In this document: piece after piece, positions 33,400-44,759 of the stretch
Numbering within the stretch: the stretch's first letter is position 1
How the letters are laid out: the number at the start of each line of letters is the position of its first letter
Source: Epiperipatus broadwayi
Taxonomy: Eukaryota; Onychophora; Udeonychophora; Euonychophora; Peripatidae
Assembly: GCA_028023455.1 (NCBI GenBank)
Contig: JAQFVV010006238.1
Span: 2,800,572-2,864,571 of the forward strand
Direction: 5' to 3'
Length of the DNA: 64,000 bases
Notes under the pieces: model-generated
Seen by the model: the letters and a program-made list of their open reading frames with translations, nothing else
Database searches by the model: none
Told to the model about the DNA's origin: nothing
Translations under genes and position numbers: made by a program

Positions 33400-34437
33400 T
33401 TTTTATTACTTTTATTCTTCTGCATATTCTCAACTAAAACCCTATTTGCCACTTTTTCTATTTCACCACACCAGTCCTTATACTCATCCCCAACCAACTG
33501 TTCCATGGCTTCTTCAACTTTTATTTTATACTCTTCCAACTTATTCTTATCATTCACTCTCCATCCACATCTTTCACTATTGTTTCTACCTTTATTTCTA
33601 TCCTCCATCACATTACTAACCATTTCTATTACAATAAAGTTATGATCACTATTACATACTCTCTCTTCATTATCAAACACCTTAATTTTCTGTATTTTAT
33701 TCATTCCCTCTTTCTCTACCAATACATAATCTATTGTGTGAAATATATTATTCCTAGACCATGTGTATTGTCCCTCATAAATATTTGATAAATTCCCAAT
33801 GCTCAAATTTACTCTTTGACAAAATTCCTTCAAAAACTGACCATTCTTATTATCTACATCATCAATTTCTTCAATATGTCCATTCATATCCCCTATAACC
33901 ATTATTCTCTTCCCCTTTTCTTTAAAACTCTGTATATCCTTAACTAGGCATTCATATATACTACTGTTCCACTCCATTACAGTTTGACTATCTCCAGTGG
34001 CTATATACACTACAGCCACCATCCATTCTTGTCTACCCAACCTTATTTCAAACCACAAATGCTCTTGACATTTAACAGTATTTAAATATTTTTTCGATAT
34101 AACACCTATACCACCACCCCTTTTTTTCTTTTCTATTTATACCCTGCCATACCACATCTTCCAAAATAGGTTCTTCTTCTCTTAGATGAGTTTCCACTAC
34201 TGCTAATACCTCAAGCTCTTCATTTTCAATTGCTTTGTTTAATTCCAGCCACTTTTCTGGTCTCCTACCACCTTGCATATTCAAAAACCCAATTTTAACA
34301 ATTTCTTCTTTCCTAACTACTCTTTTATAAATTCTTTTGATTCTTTCTTCTCCATTACATTTATAACAAACTTTCTTACCATTAATCTTACAGATCCATT
34401 CCCTCTCCACATCTACACTTATATCTAAATCAACCAT
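33396..34437 (-). pseudogene. LINE-A ORF2 part 1: APE-type endonuclease, frameshifted
   Basis: Two open pieces in different frames make up the domain. The first (34437-34072) holds IGFLNMQGG (Asn motif) and AVVETHL (catalytic Glu). The second (34058-33396) holds VIGDMNG (residues 54-60, Asp/Asn), HTIDYVLV (107-114) and SDHNFI (137-142, catalytic Asp-His). The order of motifs is that of exonuclease III-like LINE endonucleases, which nick target DNA for target-primed reverse transcription. A frameshift near 34060-34072, at an A-rich site, breaks it. Residues after the SDH motif form a linker to the RT domain. Confidence 0.85.
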
Positions 34438-34511
34438 CTTTTGCTTATTTCTTATATCCCATCCATTCTTCTTCTTTTTGATAATATTACAATTTAAAAG
34501 CCCACCCCCCT

Positions 34512-35450
34512 TTAAAAGTTTCCCAAATTATATTCTTTAAATATCAGACTCCCTAAAACTTCACTTCCTTGTTTTCCTAAGTGCAATCCATCTTTACTAT
34601 ATAACTCCCTCTTTCCAATAAACCAATCCCATACATCCACAAACATAACATTATTTCTCTCACACAATTTTTTCAATCTCTCATTTATAGAACATGCCCT
34701 ATCTAACAAATGCCTCTTGTCAAATCTTGGTAATACTCCAACTACCCCTACTCTTCCTTTAATCTCCTTCAAATTCCTAATCAATTCTACATACTCATCC
34801 ATTACTCTCTCTGATGGCTCTAACAAATTATTAGTCCCTACCATAACATATACATCTCTACTACCTTGCTTTCTTACTTTATCTGTCACATCCCTAATTC
34901 TAGCTCCAGGCAAACATACCCTTACATACCTGCTTCTATTTTCCCTTGCAATTATATCCCCACATTCTCTTATTAGTGAATCTCCTATCAATACTGTCTC
35001 ATAATCTACTTTCTCTACTCCATCTGTAACATTTTCTACCATCTTCTGGACCTCCTTATCCATTTCTTCCTTATCATTTCTACTCAATAATTCCTTTATC
35101 TGTTCACACTTCATCTCTAACAATTTTAATTTTACTTCTACATCCTTCACTTCTTCCTCTATCTTACTTATTCTCTGGCTAACCATCTCCATTGCACTAC
35201 TACTTTCTCCACCCATATTTCCTGACACTCCACTAAAACCATACTCTGTCCTATCTTCCTTAACTACATTTTGCTCCCTCTCCTCTGACTTTCTCTCTAG
35301 ACTACCTACATTTAGAAACCACTTTCTCACCTCTTTAATCACATTTACACACTGACTACATAACCAGAAACCTGTTACATCCTTCCTATTCTTATTCAAA
35401 CATTTCAAATGATACACCTCAGCACACACTGTACACTCTACCAGTGCTCA
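34512..35450 (-). CDS. LINE-A ORF1: PHD finger / coiled coil / SGNH hydrolase protein
   Basis: An open frame of ~305 codons ends at 34512. It starts within a PHD-type zinc finger (CTVC just upstream, then YHLKC at residues 6-10 and CSQC at 24-27). The true start was further 5' but is cut off by an in-frame TGA at about 35451; the 49-kb copy has CAT there. Residues ~80-130 are a charged coiled coil. Residues ~145-300 are an SGNH/GDSL hydrolase domain: LIGDSL (Ser 151), LPGARIRD (174-181), MVGTNN (Asn 200), and KDGLH (Asp 280, His 283). CR1/L2-type ORF1 proteins often carry such an esterase domain and act as RNA-binding chaperones. Length and motifs are well preserved, so the copy is fairly young. 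Confidence 0.85.
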
Positions 35451-35700
35451 CCTAATTTCTTTCTGCTGATTATATATACATTGTGCAATACAAATGCAAT
35501 CCATATTCTTATTTTTCAAGCCACCTATTCTATATTTGACTTTATAATACCTCTCCTATTCTTCAAACACTCTTACATGGAAAAAATAAAAAAAAATTAC
35601 TTTTTCCCAAACCCGATCAAACTATAACCACGTGTTTTCCAATCTTAGGCCTCCCAAATGTTGTCTTTTTTCTCAAAATAAATATCTATTTTAAAGTTTA

Positions 35701-36049
35701 AAAAACTTTCAGTAACAAACTTAACTAAAAACAAATTAATCTTACATACAACCTTTTTTATAAATATCCTTACACTAACACACATTCAACAAAAACAACT
35801 TTTTTTAAAAAAAAAAAACTTCTATACCTAAAATGGCAAACGAAAACCTTTCAAACAATTAAACACAAAAATTTCCAATCTTTCAAATAACTCACTCTCT
35901 TGACTACAATTTATACTTTCATACACAATAATTAATCTTTATAGTGATGCTCTCAAAAAATCAATCTCCCATGCAATCAATAAATAGCTTAAAAAAAAAT
36001 TTAAAAAAATTAAAACTTAGCTTATCCCTTTGTCTTATTCGTAATAGAG
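35701..36049. other. AT-rich spacer or LINE-A 5' untranslated region
   Basis: Between the last recognisable LINE-A 5' homology and the next LINE-A 3' end. Minus-strand T-rich and A-rich runs; possibly the extreme 5' UTR. Confidence 0.35.
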
Positions 36050-36648
36050 TGCCTTGTGATTGTGATGTGATGTATTGTGGCTTCTCCCTAAATGAAGTCA
36101 AGAATATCTCAGCAATTATGCCCAGATAAACCTAATAGCCACTTTATTTTCCATTCCCCACTCTAAATTTTCCCATATTCTGCTCCATCCCATTTCCACA
36201 ACATAATCTTTGTCAACTCTATGGCCTTTATATCTAAATCCCCTTTATCTTTTCCCAAACCCAGCATAAAAACCAATAATTCACTTTCTGTATAATCACT
36301 TTTTTCATATTTATTCTTCCATAACTTCATTATATGTACCCTTTCTGTTTTCAAGCATTTACATTCAATTAACAAATGCCTAATATTTTCTATTCCTTCC
36401 TTACATAATTTACTAAATAAATTCACCCATTGTTTTCCATCTATATGTATATTCTCTTGTAGCTAAAGATCCCATTCGAGTCTTAAATAATAAACTACTT
36501 TCCTTACTATTATCATATATTAACTCACACCTAATATTCTTTTTATTTCTATATATAATATTATAAACTCTTTTTACTCTCCATACTATTTCTCCATCTC
36601 TCTAACTTCCTATTCTTTATTAATAAATCTATTCTTTTTCCTATTCCT
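36050..36648 (-). mobile_element. LINE-A 3' fragment, head-to-tail with its neighbours
   Basis: Its minus-strand 3' end (GTGATGTGATGTATTGTGGC in plus sense) is at about 36060. An open piece (36426-36163) reads LCKEGIENIRHLLIECKCLK, then YTESELLVFMLGLGKDKGDL and LTKIMLWKWDGAEYGKI. This shows the family's intact C-terminus, which is frameshifted in the 31-kb copy. 5'-truncated at ~36648. Confidence 0.85.
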
Positions 36649-37965
36649 TATGTGATGTGGTGTATTATGGCTTCTCCTTAAACGAAGTCAAGAATATCTC
36701 AGCAATTATGCCCAGATAAACCTGTTAGCCACTTTATTTTACATTCCCCACCCTAAATTTACCCATAATCTGCTCTATTCCATTTCCACAACATAATCTT
36801 TGTCAACTCTATAACCTTTATATCTAAATCCCCCTTATCTTTTCCCAAACCCAGCATAAAAACCAATAATTCACTTTCTGTATAATCACTCTTTTCGTAT
36901 TTATTTTTCACGACTTCATTATATCTACCCTTTCTGTTTTCAAACATTTACATTCAATTAACAAATGCCTAATATTTTCTATTCCTTCCTTACATAATTT
37001 ACAAAATAAATCACTCATATTTTTCCAATTACATGTATATTCTTTTGTAGCTAAAGATCCCATTCGAGTCTTAAACAATAAACTACTTTCCGTACTATTA
37101 TCATATATTAACTCACACCTAATATTCTGTTTATTTCTATATATATTTAAACTCTTTTTACTCTCCATACTATTTCTCCATCTCTCTAACTCCCTAGTCT
37201 TTATTAATAAATTTATTCTTTTATTCCATTCCTTACTACTATAACACTCAATAATCCTCTTAACACAATCATCCCATCTTTTGTACAAATATACTGATAG
37301 AAATTCTTTATCCAAATCTTTTGCATACTGCATTACCTTTCTCACCCATCTTGTTACCTGCCTTTTACTCATAACCCAATTAAATACTATTTTAGCTATT
37401 CTTTTATTATCCATAAACTGCAATCTACCAAACATTTTCATTTTACATTTTGCATCTCTCATATGAAAACTTGACCATCCCATTTCTCCTTGAATTGCCT
37501 CCCTTGCTGTCCATACTTCTGCATCCAATGCATGTCTTCATACTTTCCTTTGAGCTTTTTCTAAGAAATATAATATCTTTTACTAACATATAATGCATCA
37601 TTACCATATGTTAACCCTGCTACAGCAACTCCTTTCCATATAATTCTAGCTACATCACATTTATTATATGAAAACAGTTAATTTCTTTATCAATCCCATT
37701 CTTTTCTTTGCTTCATTTATCAATTTTTTTTCCCATTCATCCAAATAATTCTTCTGATTACTTAAAATAATTCTCAAATAACTATATCTATTCACACACT
37801 TAACTTAATATCTCCCAATAAAAATTCTACATCTTCTCTTTCCCCAGTATTAACCATCATTATATTTGTTTTTTCTTCACTAAATTTAATCCCCATCTCT
37901 TTACCCAGCCTTGCACATGTCCTCAACATAACTTCCATATCTTCTCTTTTTTCTGTCACCTATCA
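36649..37965 (-). mobile_element. LINE-A 3' half fragment, head-to-tail
   Basis: The 3' end is at about 36650, directly abutting the previous fragment. An open piece (37528-36908) contains AREAIQGEMGWSSFHMRDAK, RKVMQYAKDLDKEFLSVYLY and the CKLC...HLLIEC knuckle. Homology runs 5' to about 37965, near the position of the RT FVDD box. Several indels. Confidence 0.85.
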
Positions 37966-39060
37966 CCTTTTCCTAGAGCTAGAATTTTCAATGTTAAAGA
38001 TAAATCAGTCTGGCTGTCTATATTTGTCAGTATATTTGTCACCATACATAAATTTGATGTAATTCTCCAAGAAATAAATAATAGCCTCATCAATTGGGTG
38101 GTGAGGTAAATGTTTAGTGAATTGTGCATGTGAAACATGGAAAATATTCAGACTGGGCAATAAACTATCAACACTAACTATTGTTCACCAGAAACTTCGA
38201 TGAGAACATTTATTACTGAGATCTAAGTTCAACTGCAGTTTTTCAGTGCTAACTTCTATTTTTTTTCTTTTCTTGTAAAAATAGCCTAATCATTCAAATT
38301 TTCAGCCAACAATAATGCACAACAATTTCCACAAATTTTGTGGCAACCAGCAAATATTCAAACAAATTATTGCAAAGTCTACTGCCACAAGCAGTTCATA
38401 TTATCATAGGGAAAGTTGCAGATCAACCTGGTTCAGCTTTAAACCAACCCATTGCTTTCTAATTTTGAAAATTTTGGCTTCACGACAGAAACTTTTCACA
38501 ATTTTAAACATTGATTTGAAAATTACATGGAGGTGCAGTTTATCAAAAATGATCAATCATATTGCCTAAGTTGCTGCTAAATTCAGTTAATGTAAAACAT
38601 TTGAAACAGTATACATTTTGGCAGAACAAAATCTACACTGACTTAATGGACCTTACAGGAGAATATTTGGCATTCAATAAAAATGTTCTTATTCAATACC
38701 AATTTATATCAAAATATCAAATTGCTTCAACCAAGCTTAAATTTTATGGAAGTGTTACATGTTGATTTAGGAGATTGTAAATACAAGACTTCATATGAGT
38801 CAGGATCTTGCATGACAATGTTTTCCTATGAGTGCAATCCATTTGAGACATCAAAAACAATTCTGTCAGAGATGAGTTATGGTTTGCCAATCAAGAAAGT
38901 TTAAGCTTTTAAAATATCATAAACAAGGATATAGCACTAGAACCATCAAGAGACAATTCTGAGAAGTTATGACAAAAGTTTCATAAATGCAATCAACACC
39001 AGTCCACATATTTAATATAAATGCACAAAATCATAGTTCAAAGCAAATGCATTGACAGCA
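37966..39060. other. No recognised feature
   Basis: Less extreme in AT than the surroundings, with several 60-85-codon frames on the plus strand (38315-38569, 38562-38765, 38683-38904), but none shows a motif I recognise. They may be fragments of one decayed gene or element together with the next entry. Confidence 0.35.
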
Positions 39061-39063
39061 GAA

Positions 39064-39345
39064 GTCATTGAGATAATTGCCTAAATATTGTGGCATTTTA
39101 GCATCAACTGTCTTTGCCTACACTTTGAAAGAAACAACCACCTTTCAAGACTGTTACATCAACATATCAAAACTAAAATACTTGGGTTGTTGCAAATATG
39201 GGCACATAGTGAAAAGTATGCATCAAGACATTTATCAAATCAAAGCAAGAGAATCAATCATCAACCTATTTTGTAAACAATGAGGACAATTCAAAATGCA
39301 TATGATGTTTACTATATCATTGACATATACCAGAACCAATGCTTA
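39064..39345 (+). pseudogene. Possible decayed zinc-knuckle (Gag-like) fragment
   Basis: The frame at 39077-39283 reads ...KLKYLGCCKYGHIVKSMHQD, then NLFCKQ, a TGA stop and GQFKMHM. Both pieces resemble nucleic-acid-binding knuckles (C-x2-C-G-x-x-G-H-type) with some ligands lost; the TGA sits where the second Cys of the second knuckle would be. This is suggestive only, since no protease or RT motif was found nearby. Confidence 0.25.
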
Positions 39346-40535
39346 GCTGCAAAAAACAATGAACATTATTTTTCTGTTAACAACATTGAGAGTAGCCCAA
39401 TAAGATTGAAAGTGAACACTCACTTGAGATCCACTTTTTGTAATGGAATCATGTACTAAGTAAAAATTCATTTTCAGTCATTCTCACATTTAGTGCAATC
39501 AATCAAGAAAACCATCAAGTATGCCAGTTTCATTGAGCAAAATCACTTTCAAAATATGGAGAAGAAACCAGGTAAGATCAACAACTGACAAAAGTCTCAA
39601 AGAGCTTCAATAATGCTATGATTCTGAAACTGACATTAACATTGACAATAACGTTGTTTTTTGGGGGTGAATATATTGCATGTTCATAAGTGCTACAATC
39701 TCTAATTCTTCAATAACTCCATGTAATTTGAATATCAAAAATCAAACAAATATGCAGAATCAGATGAAGCAGACTCCAAAACCTCCATCAATATGCGGAA
39801 AAACCATAACTATTTGATATATTTCAGAGTTTAGACGGCAGTGCTGCCACCTATCATGTGTTTTTTAGAGAGAGTGCATCACGTATAAAGAATATATCAC
39901 ATTAGCTGTATGTATTTATCAATTAATCAAAATCGATCTAATCCTCCAAAAAATAGATAATAGTCACACAGAAATAAAATGAGCCCCAATAAATTTAAGC
40001 CAGCATTACCAGTTATCAAATAATCAGAACGAAGAATCAAGGTATGACAAATATATAAATGTATTTAGATGTTTATCTTATAACTTATATGTAATGCATT
40101 ATTTATTGTGTATATTTCTTTTAGGATTTCTTTTTTTGCTCTATTATTAGAATCGTCATTCCATTGTAAAATCTACGAATTATTAACGTTAATGATATGA
40201 AACTCAATTACAAATAGTCTATGAAATGACCAAAGACTAAAACTATTTACCGCATAAAACAAAAAAGAAAGCTGTTGAATATATATGTATAATCCAAGAG
40301 AAATCTTTTTAAAGAAATTTGAACCACTGTCTATTTTTAATTAAAACTATTAGTTGATATAATATCTTGACGTACAAATAACATTTTTTTCTGTCAAAGC
40401 AAACATATATATTTTTTAATTATACTTAATTATTAATAATATATTAAAAAATTGTAAAAGTAATGCTTTATTTAAGACTATAAAAATATAGAATAAATAA
40501 AATTGTAATTGTTTTATTAAATAATAAAGAGATAT
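39346..40535. other. No recognised feature
   Basis: AT-rich DNA without shared repeats or coding pattern. Confidence 0.4.
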
Positions 40536-40539
40536 ATTA

Positions 40540-40547
40540 TGACGTCA
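40540..40547. promoter_or_regulatory. Palindromic CRE motif (TGACGTCA)
   Basis: A perfect 8-bp CREB/ATF site within ATGACGTCAT, about 100 bp before the CpG-rich patch at 40630-40800. It could be chance alone. The combination with CpG content makes a promoter plausible. Confidence 0.35.
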
Positions 40548-40581
40548 TAGCTATTTTCTTAGCTCAAAAGAAAGCTGCAAT

Positions 40582-40802
40582 TTTATTGAGCTCTCTTAAA
40601 GCTTGTAAGATGTGTTTCTTCTGTTGTTTTGTTCTGTATGCGGGTATTCTGGCGCTTGTTTGGTTTGCCGGTTTCCGTTTTTACCCTTGATTCCGGACAA
40701 CATCATTTGCGAAAGGTAGATATCTTTGCTGTTTTATTTTCTGTCTCTGATCCGGAGTTTGTGTTCGATATCGTGGACCCTCCGCTTGAGAGCATTGTAC
40801 TC
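40582..40802 (-). other. CpG-rich patch; candidate terminal exon on the minus strand
   Basis: This ~220-bp patch is clearly richer in G+C and CpG than its surroundings. On the minus strand, an acceptor-like 'ctgtttacttaag' precedes codons EYNALKRRVHDIEHKLRIRD RK and a TAA at 40736-40734. This is a basic coiled-coil-like tail with heptad leucines and valines. AATAAA follows ~150 nt later (40587-40582). The plus strand is also open here (40629-40811), with MRVFWRLFGLPVS and a donor-like AAG|GTAGAT. Either strand could be the real one, or the patch could be an unrelated repeat. Not identified. Confidence 0.35.
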
Positions 40803-40910
40803 CTTAAGTAAACAGCATTTTGCAAAGAGTTATGAAGAGTATAATATTATTCATTATGATATTAATGCCAATTAAGAAAAAATCAGTTTATAAGTCAGCT
40901 GTATTTATAT

Positions 40911-40924
40911 CAATATGGCGACTA
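40911..40924 (+). promoter_or_regulatory. YY1-like motif (ATGGCGAC)
   Basis: CAATATGGCGACT resembles the YY1 core found just downstream of many animal transcription starts. It also opens a 21-codon frame (40915-40980) beginning MATKEIWFYHKR. Together with the CRE and CpG patch it marks 40.5-41.2 kb as the best promoter candidate. Confidence 0.25.
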
Positions 40925-41092
40925 AAGAAATTTGGTTTTATCACAAAAGAGAGACTTTTATATTACTTATCCTGAACTGAGTCACTTTTCCCAATATTGA
41001 CGCTAAAGGATTTAATTAATCCTATACCTAATTTGTAGACTTAAATATCAGAATTTGGACACTTTTACAGTATTAAGACACTTATTTTCACG

Positions 41093-41236
41093 ATGGATTT
41101 GAACGGTAGACAGAATGTGTACCATCATCACATAACCAAGCACGAGATGGTTTTAGAAGCACTATTGGAGTTTTTCTACTTTTTTATACTGACTAATGAA
41201 GCAATCACTAAAATTTGCTTTTCCTGGAATCCTTAA
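41093..41236 (+). CDS. Short ORF, 47 codons, unidentified
   Basis: ATG in a fair context (CACGATGG), 47 codons, ending TAA at 41234-41236. It begins MDLNGRQNVYHHHITKHEMV and has a hydrophobic LLEFFYFFIL segment. An acceptor-like 'cacttttacag' lies ~23 bp upstream. There is no family match that I recognise, and chance cannot be excluded in AT-rich DNA. Confidence 0.2.
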   Translation: MDLNGRQNVYHHHITKHEMVLEALLEFFYFFILTNEAITKICFSWNP

Positions 41237-41822
41237 GCTTCGACCTTTGTGATTAAAAGCGCTTTCTTTGAGCAGCGCATAGATTTGGCTTAGATTCCTG
41301 ATAACCCAGAATATTTATAAATCTTCACTTAAAAAAGAAAATCCATTAGATTTTAATTTTTAAAAAGAAACCATTTAATATTTTGTATTAAAAGAAGTTG
41401 TCTAATCTAAACTGAATAGCCACAAATTTATTCAACATTCGTTGATACTGGTTGGATTTGCAAATCATTCATCTTGTTATTGTAAGAAGTCAAAACCCTA
41501 TTGAGAGAATTTATTTTACATCATTAGTAGGACTTCACTTCTAAATAGTATAATATTTTAAATAGTTGTTTTAAGTTTTGAAATCTATTATTGTTTTATT
41601 TATTAAAAAATGTGTTTATACTTACATTGTACTATTATTGTTTTTTATTTAATAAAAATTTTTAATTTTAATTCATGTATTGTGTGTATTTACAATTTAT
41701 AACTGATTTTACACTCTTTTGAACCTATTTATAAACTTAACAATATATCTCTCACACACAAGCTACCACACACCCATACAAAGAATGTGCTATTTTAATT
41801 AACAAACTAATATGTCTCATAC

Positions 41823-41929
41823 TTTTTTTTTCTCATGTGTCATAGCATCAGCCGAGAAGCGAACCCGCTAACCCAAGACAACTGCTTGGAAAGCAGGCAT
41901 CGCTGACCTCTTGACCACCAATGCTTGAC
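41823..41929 (-). mobile_element. tRNA-Gly-derived SINE
   Basis: The minus strand begins GTCAAGCATTGGTGGTCAAG and has an anticodon stem-loop CTGC-TTTCCAA-GCAG with TCC anticodon. An enlarged variable region and a B-box GGGTTCGCTTCTC follow, then the tail GCTATGACACATGAG and A's. Head and tail match the copies at 1898-2004 and 61469-61560. A target-site duplication is not clear here. Confidence 0.8.
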
Positions 41930-42620
41930 TACATACATCACTTGTTTTCCTTGGTTTCTTGAAAGTAAATGTTTACTTTGTTGCGTTGCAATCATAAAAC
42001 TTTTTTCAGTAGTCCACAAATCTATCCAACCACTTATTATTAGTAAATGTATGTAATTAATTATTGCTTTTTTGCAGAAAAATGAAGAAAATCAAACTTT
42101 AAACTCTTACCTACTGATAGTCAATTAGTTTAGGTGATTATTGTTTTTGTTTAACATTTCGTCCTAGATAAATCTTTGACAAGGTGAATCTCACGCAGAT
42201 TAATTATTTAAATTGTTATCTTGTTTCAATTTCAAGTGCTGCCCTCTGCATTCAGTTAACAATAATTATAATCTTTAGACAAACCCATTACTGATTATTA
42301 ATAATTATTTATTATTTCAAACTTATTAGTAGCTCAAATATAAATTACATTAAATTTTATTACATCACTTTTTATTAATTATATGGTTGGGATTTTTCAA
42401 TTATCATCAACCCATTTTCTCTACAAATTATTGTCTCCATGATCTCTTACTTCTTAGATACAGCCGAGTGCACTTTCAATATAGTTCACCAGATTCATAG
42501 CTCTTATGATTGTTTAGATATGCTTCCCTATTTATATTGAGGAATAATATCTAATATGCGTTAAAGTCTCTATCTGATTTGACAGTAATATAATATTTTC
42601 TAACCTACCAAATTGTTATT
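41930..42620. other. AT-rich DNA, nothing recognised
   Basis: No shared repeat or coding pattern. Confidence 0.4.
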
Positions 42621-42624
42621 AATA

Positions 42625-43165
42625 ATTATTAATGTACAAAAAGAAGTTAATAACTACAAATACCTTGGTCAAATTATTAATATGGATGCAAACATAATTC
42701 ATGAAATTAATCATAGAATTAAACTTGAATTTGGTGCTTTTGATAAAAATAACTTAATATTAAAAGGAAATATGTCTATGTATTTAAATAGGTTTTAAAT
42801 AAAAGTGGTTTACCAGTTCTTATTCGTGGATCTGAGGCTTGGATACTTAATAGAAGAGCAATACAGAAATTTCAGACCACTCAACAAAGTATGGAGAGAA
42901 GTATGCTAGGATGAATAAAAGAATAAACTGAGTATTATTGTCATCATTGAATGAATTAACAGATTGAAATGAAGTTAGGATGGACATATTGCTAAAAGGG
43001 ATAGTAATATATGGACAATATGGATAGTTGAAGTCATATAACTATCTACCAAGAGAAAGACCCAGAAAGTGAGATGGGTGAATGAAATAAAAAAGTTTGT
43101 TGGTGTGATGTGGAGAAGAGAGGTAAGAGATTGAAAAACTTGGATTAAACACCGAATCAATAATG
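42625..43165 (+). pseudogene. RTE-type LINE fragment, strongly decayed
   Basis: It begins further 5' than the other RTE copies, with EVNNYKYLGQIINMDANI and HEINHRIKLEFGAFDKNNLI, then LPVLIRGSEAWILNRRAIQ, and ends in a broken WRREVRD... region. Many indels and stops mark it as the oldest RTE copy here. Confidence 0.85.
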
Positions 43166-43489
43166 ATAAAAAAAAAAATGTCTAAAGGACATGTAAGATT
43201 AAATTGGCAATTTATTTTAGATAAATACTGAATAATGATGAAGATATTTAAAAAGTATGTATGATATGGACAACTGACAATACTATTTCCGGAAAAGTGA
43301 ATCTTGGGAATTTTTATTAACTTGTTTGTAAGATGAAATATTAACAACAACAAACAATCTTATAAACGGATGTAACCAAAAAGATATGTTCAGTTTATAT
43401 AGATAATTCGCATTTTTTAATTGAATTGTTAGATGTTTTTAGAAAAATATATTTTTCAAATATACTTAATCATTAGTAATATTTACTAA

Positions 43490-43722
43490 GGCAATAAACT
43501 TTTAAGCATGTGTGCTTGAAAATGCGAAGGTAGAGACCTCTACAGGTCTTAACCACAAGCTTACACTTTGGAAGAAAAGAGGGGAAATAAATCCAAGTTG
43601 TTGAACCTCTCTCTCTTTTGCAAGTGTTGCTGATCTGATTAATTCACATATTAGCATTGGGATTGAACTGGTAACCTACAGATGTATGAATACTGAATTT
43701 TAAGTTGATTCACCAATCAAAT
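43490..43722 (-). mobile_element. Possible tRNA-related SINE
   Basis: The minus strand contains a good B-box, CCAGTTCAATCCC, near 43660, preceded by a tRNA-sized stretch, then ~160 bp of less AT-rich body containing a GACCTGTAGAGGTC palindrome. It is a single copy in the window, so family status is unproven. Confidence 0.3.
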
Positions 43723-44087
43723 AAGATGTTTCTAAAAGCAGTTACAAATTTAATTAGTTGGTTGAAAATAGGTTAACATATGAATGCATGCTGTCATGAG
43801 TGTATGCATATAAAATTTGCACCAGATCTTGCTATCATTATTCACTTTTTAAAAAATAATGCATATGATACCATTAAAATATTATTAAGCAATCATCATA
43901 GAAATCATACCTGGTAAAAATAAAGATTAGGATATTCTGATTATTCTATGCATAAATAGTCTCATGCCTATCATTCATTATATGTGTAAAAACTGGAAGA
44001 AGAAAAGCATTGAATATTTTGTATTCATAAAAATACTTATATCAACATACTGCCACTTATATATAGGTAGGCACTGTAGAAGGACGA

Positions 44088-44195
44088 ATGGTTTTATTGT
44101 TTAGGAGTTTTTAAAAAGTTCGAACACCCCAAGAGACAGCAATCATAACTTTGCTCTCAAGATCCATCACTCTATCTCTGCATTAATAATGCAAC
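44088..44195 (-). repeat. Family S tRNA-like repeat, single unit
   Basis: 'gttcgaacaccccaagagac', 'gctctcaagatccatcactc' and 'tctctgcattaat' match the other S units. Confidence 0.5.
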
Positions 44196-44665
44196 GCTAG
44201 CGATAGACTGACAGATATAATAGATAGATGGATGATTGGGAAAATTAGTGAATGGACGGATGAGCAAATGAATGCATTAATGTATATAAGCATTTATGTA
44301 GACTAACCTCATTAAAACGAGTATAAAGTTAAGCAACTTTGGAACAAAAAGACAGATCGTTACGATATAAAATAAGTAATTGGATTTTGAAGGACAAAAA
44401 TTATTTAGTAAAAAAATATATTTAATCAAAAATTCAGTAAAAACATGTACATTTAGTAAATAGTTTTATAACTTGATATTAATACGTACTTCAAGGACGT
44501 ATAATCTTTATATGGACAAAATACTTTAAAAGAAGACGTAGTTATTTTGCAATGTCTTTAAGGCTAATAAATGTTTTTATTGATTTAAGCTGATTAATCT
44601 ATAGAAAATATTTATCTTATATATATAATTAAATGGTAAAACAGCTTTTAAAAAATCTATTTCAG

Positions 44666-44756
44666 AGAAAAGCGATCTCCGACATTTGATCATCGGATAG
44701 TGAAAAGGAAGCCAGTGTTCCGTAAACTAGCTAATTGCTGGGAGATGAAGGCTTGA
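44666..44756 (+). other. Candidate coding exon (terminal), unidentified
   Basis: A strong acceptor-like AATCTATTTCAG ends at 44665. The frame that follows (first full codon 44667) is open for 29 codons: EKRSPTFDHRIVKRKPVFRK then LANCWEMKA, TGA at 44754-44756. Composition is visibly less AT-rich than the flanks and uses varied codons. AATAAA occurs at ~44997, so a last exon plus 3' UTR is possible. I do not recognise the peptide. It may belong to a gene whose other exons lie outside the readable signals here. Confidence 0.35.
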
Positions 44757-44759
44757 ACC

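Larger units (their letters stand above)
30906..35700 (-). mobile_element. LINE-A, nearly full-length non-LTR retrotransposon (inactive)
   Basis: Minus-strand element with ORF1 (PHD finger, coiled coil, SGNH hydrolase), then ORF2 (APE endonuclease, reverse transcriptase with FVDD, C-terminal zinc-finger-like domain). This layout fits the CR1/L2/Jockey group; the clade cannot be fixed by eye. Its 3' end is marked by repeated ATCACATCAC-type units near 30906-30958, and the 5' end lies near 35700 judging by alignment with the plus-strand copy at 49 kb. ORF2 needs several frame corrections, so it is dead. Minus-strand fragments of the same family follow at 36.05-37.97 kb. Confidence 0.9.

Noticed and set aside
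32059-33619. Plus-strand frames opposite LINE-A ORF2
   Set aside because: Antisense shadows of the minus-strand LINE; no domain pattern of their own.
39064-39345. LTR retrotransposon Gag
   Set aside because: Only weak knuckle-like residues; no protease, RT, integrase or LTR was found, so it is kept as a low-confidence remnant only.
42613-42798. Small host gene beginning in an open frame
   Set aside because: The peptide (YKYLGQIINMDAN, EINHRIKL) is the RTE reverse-transcriptase tail.
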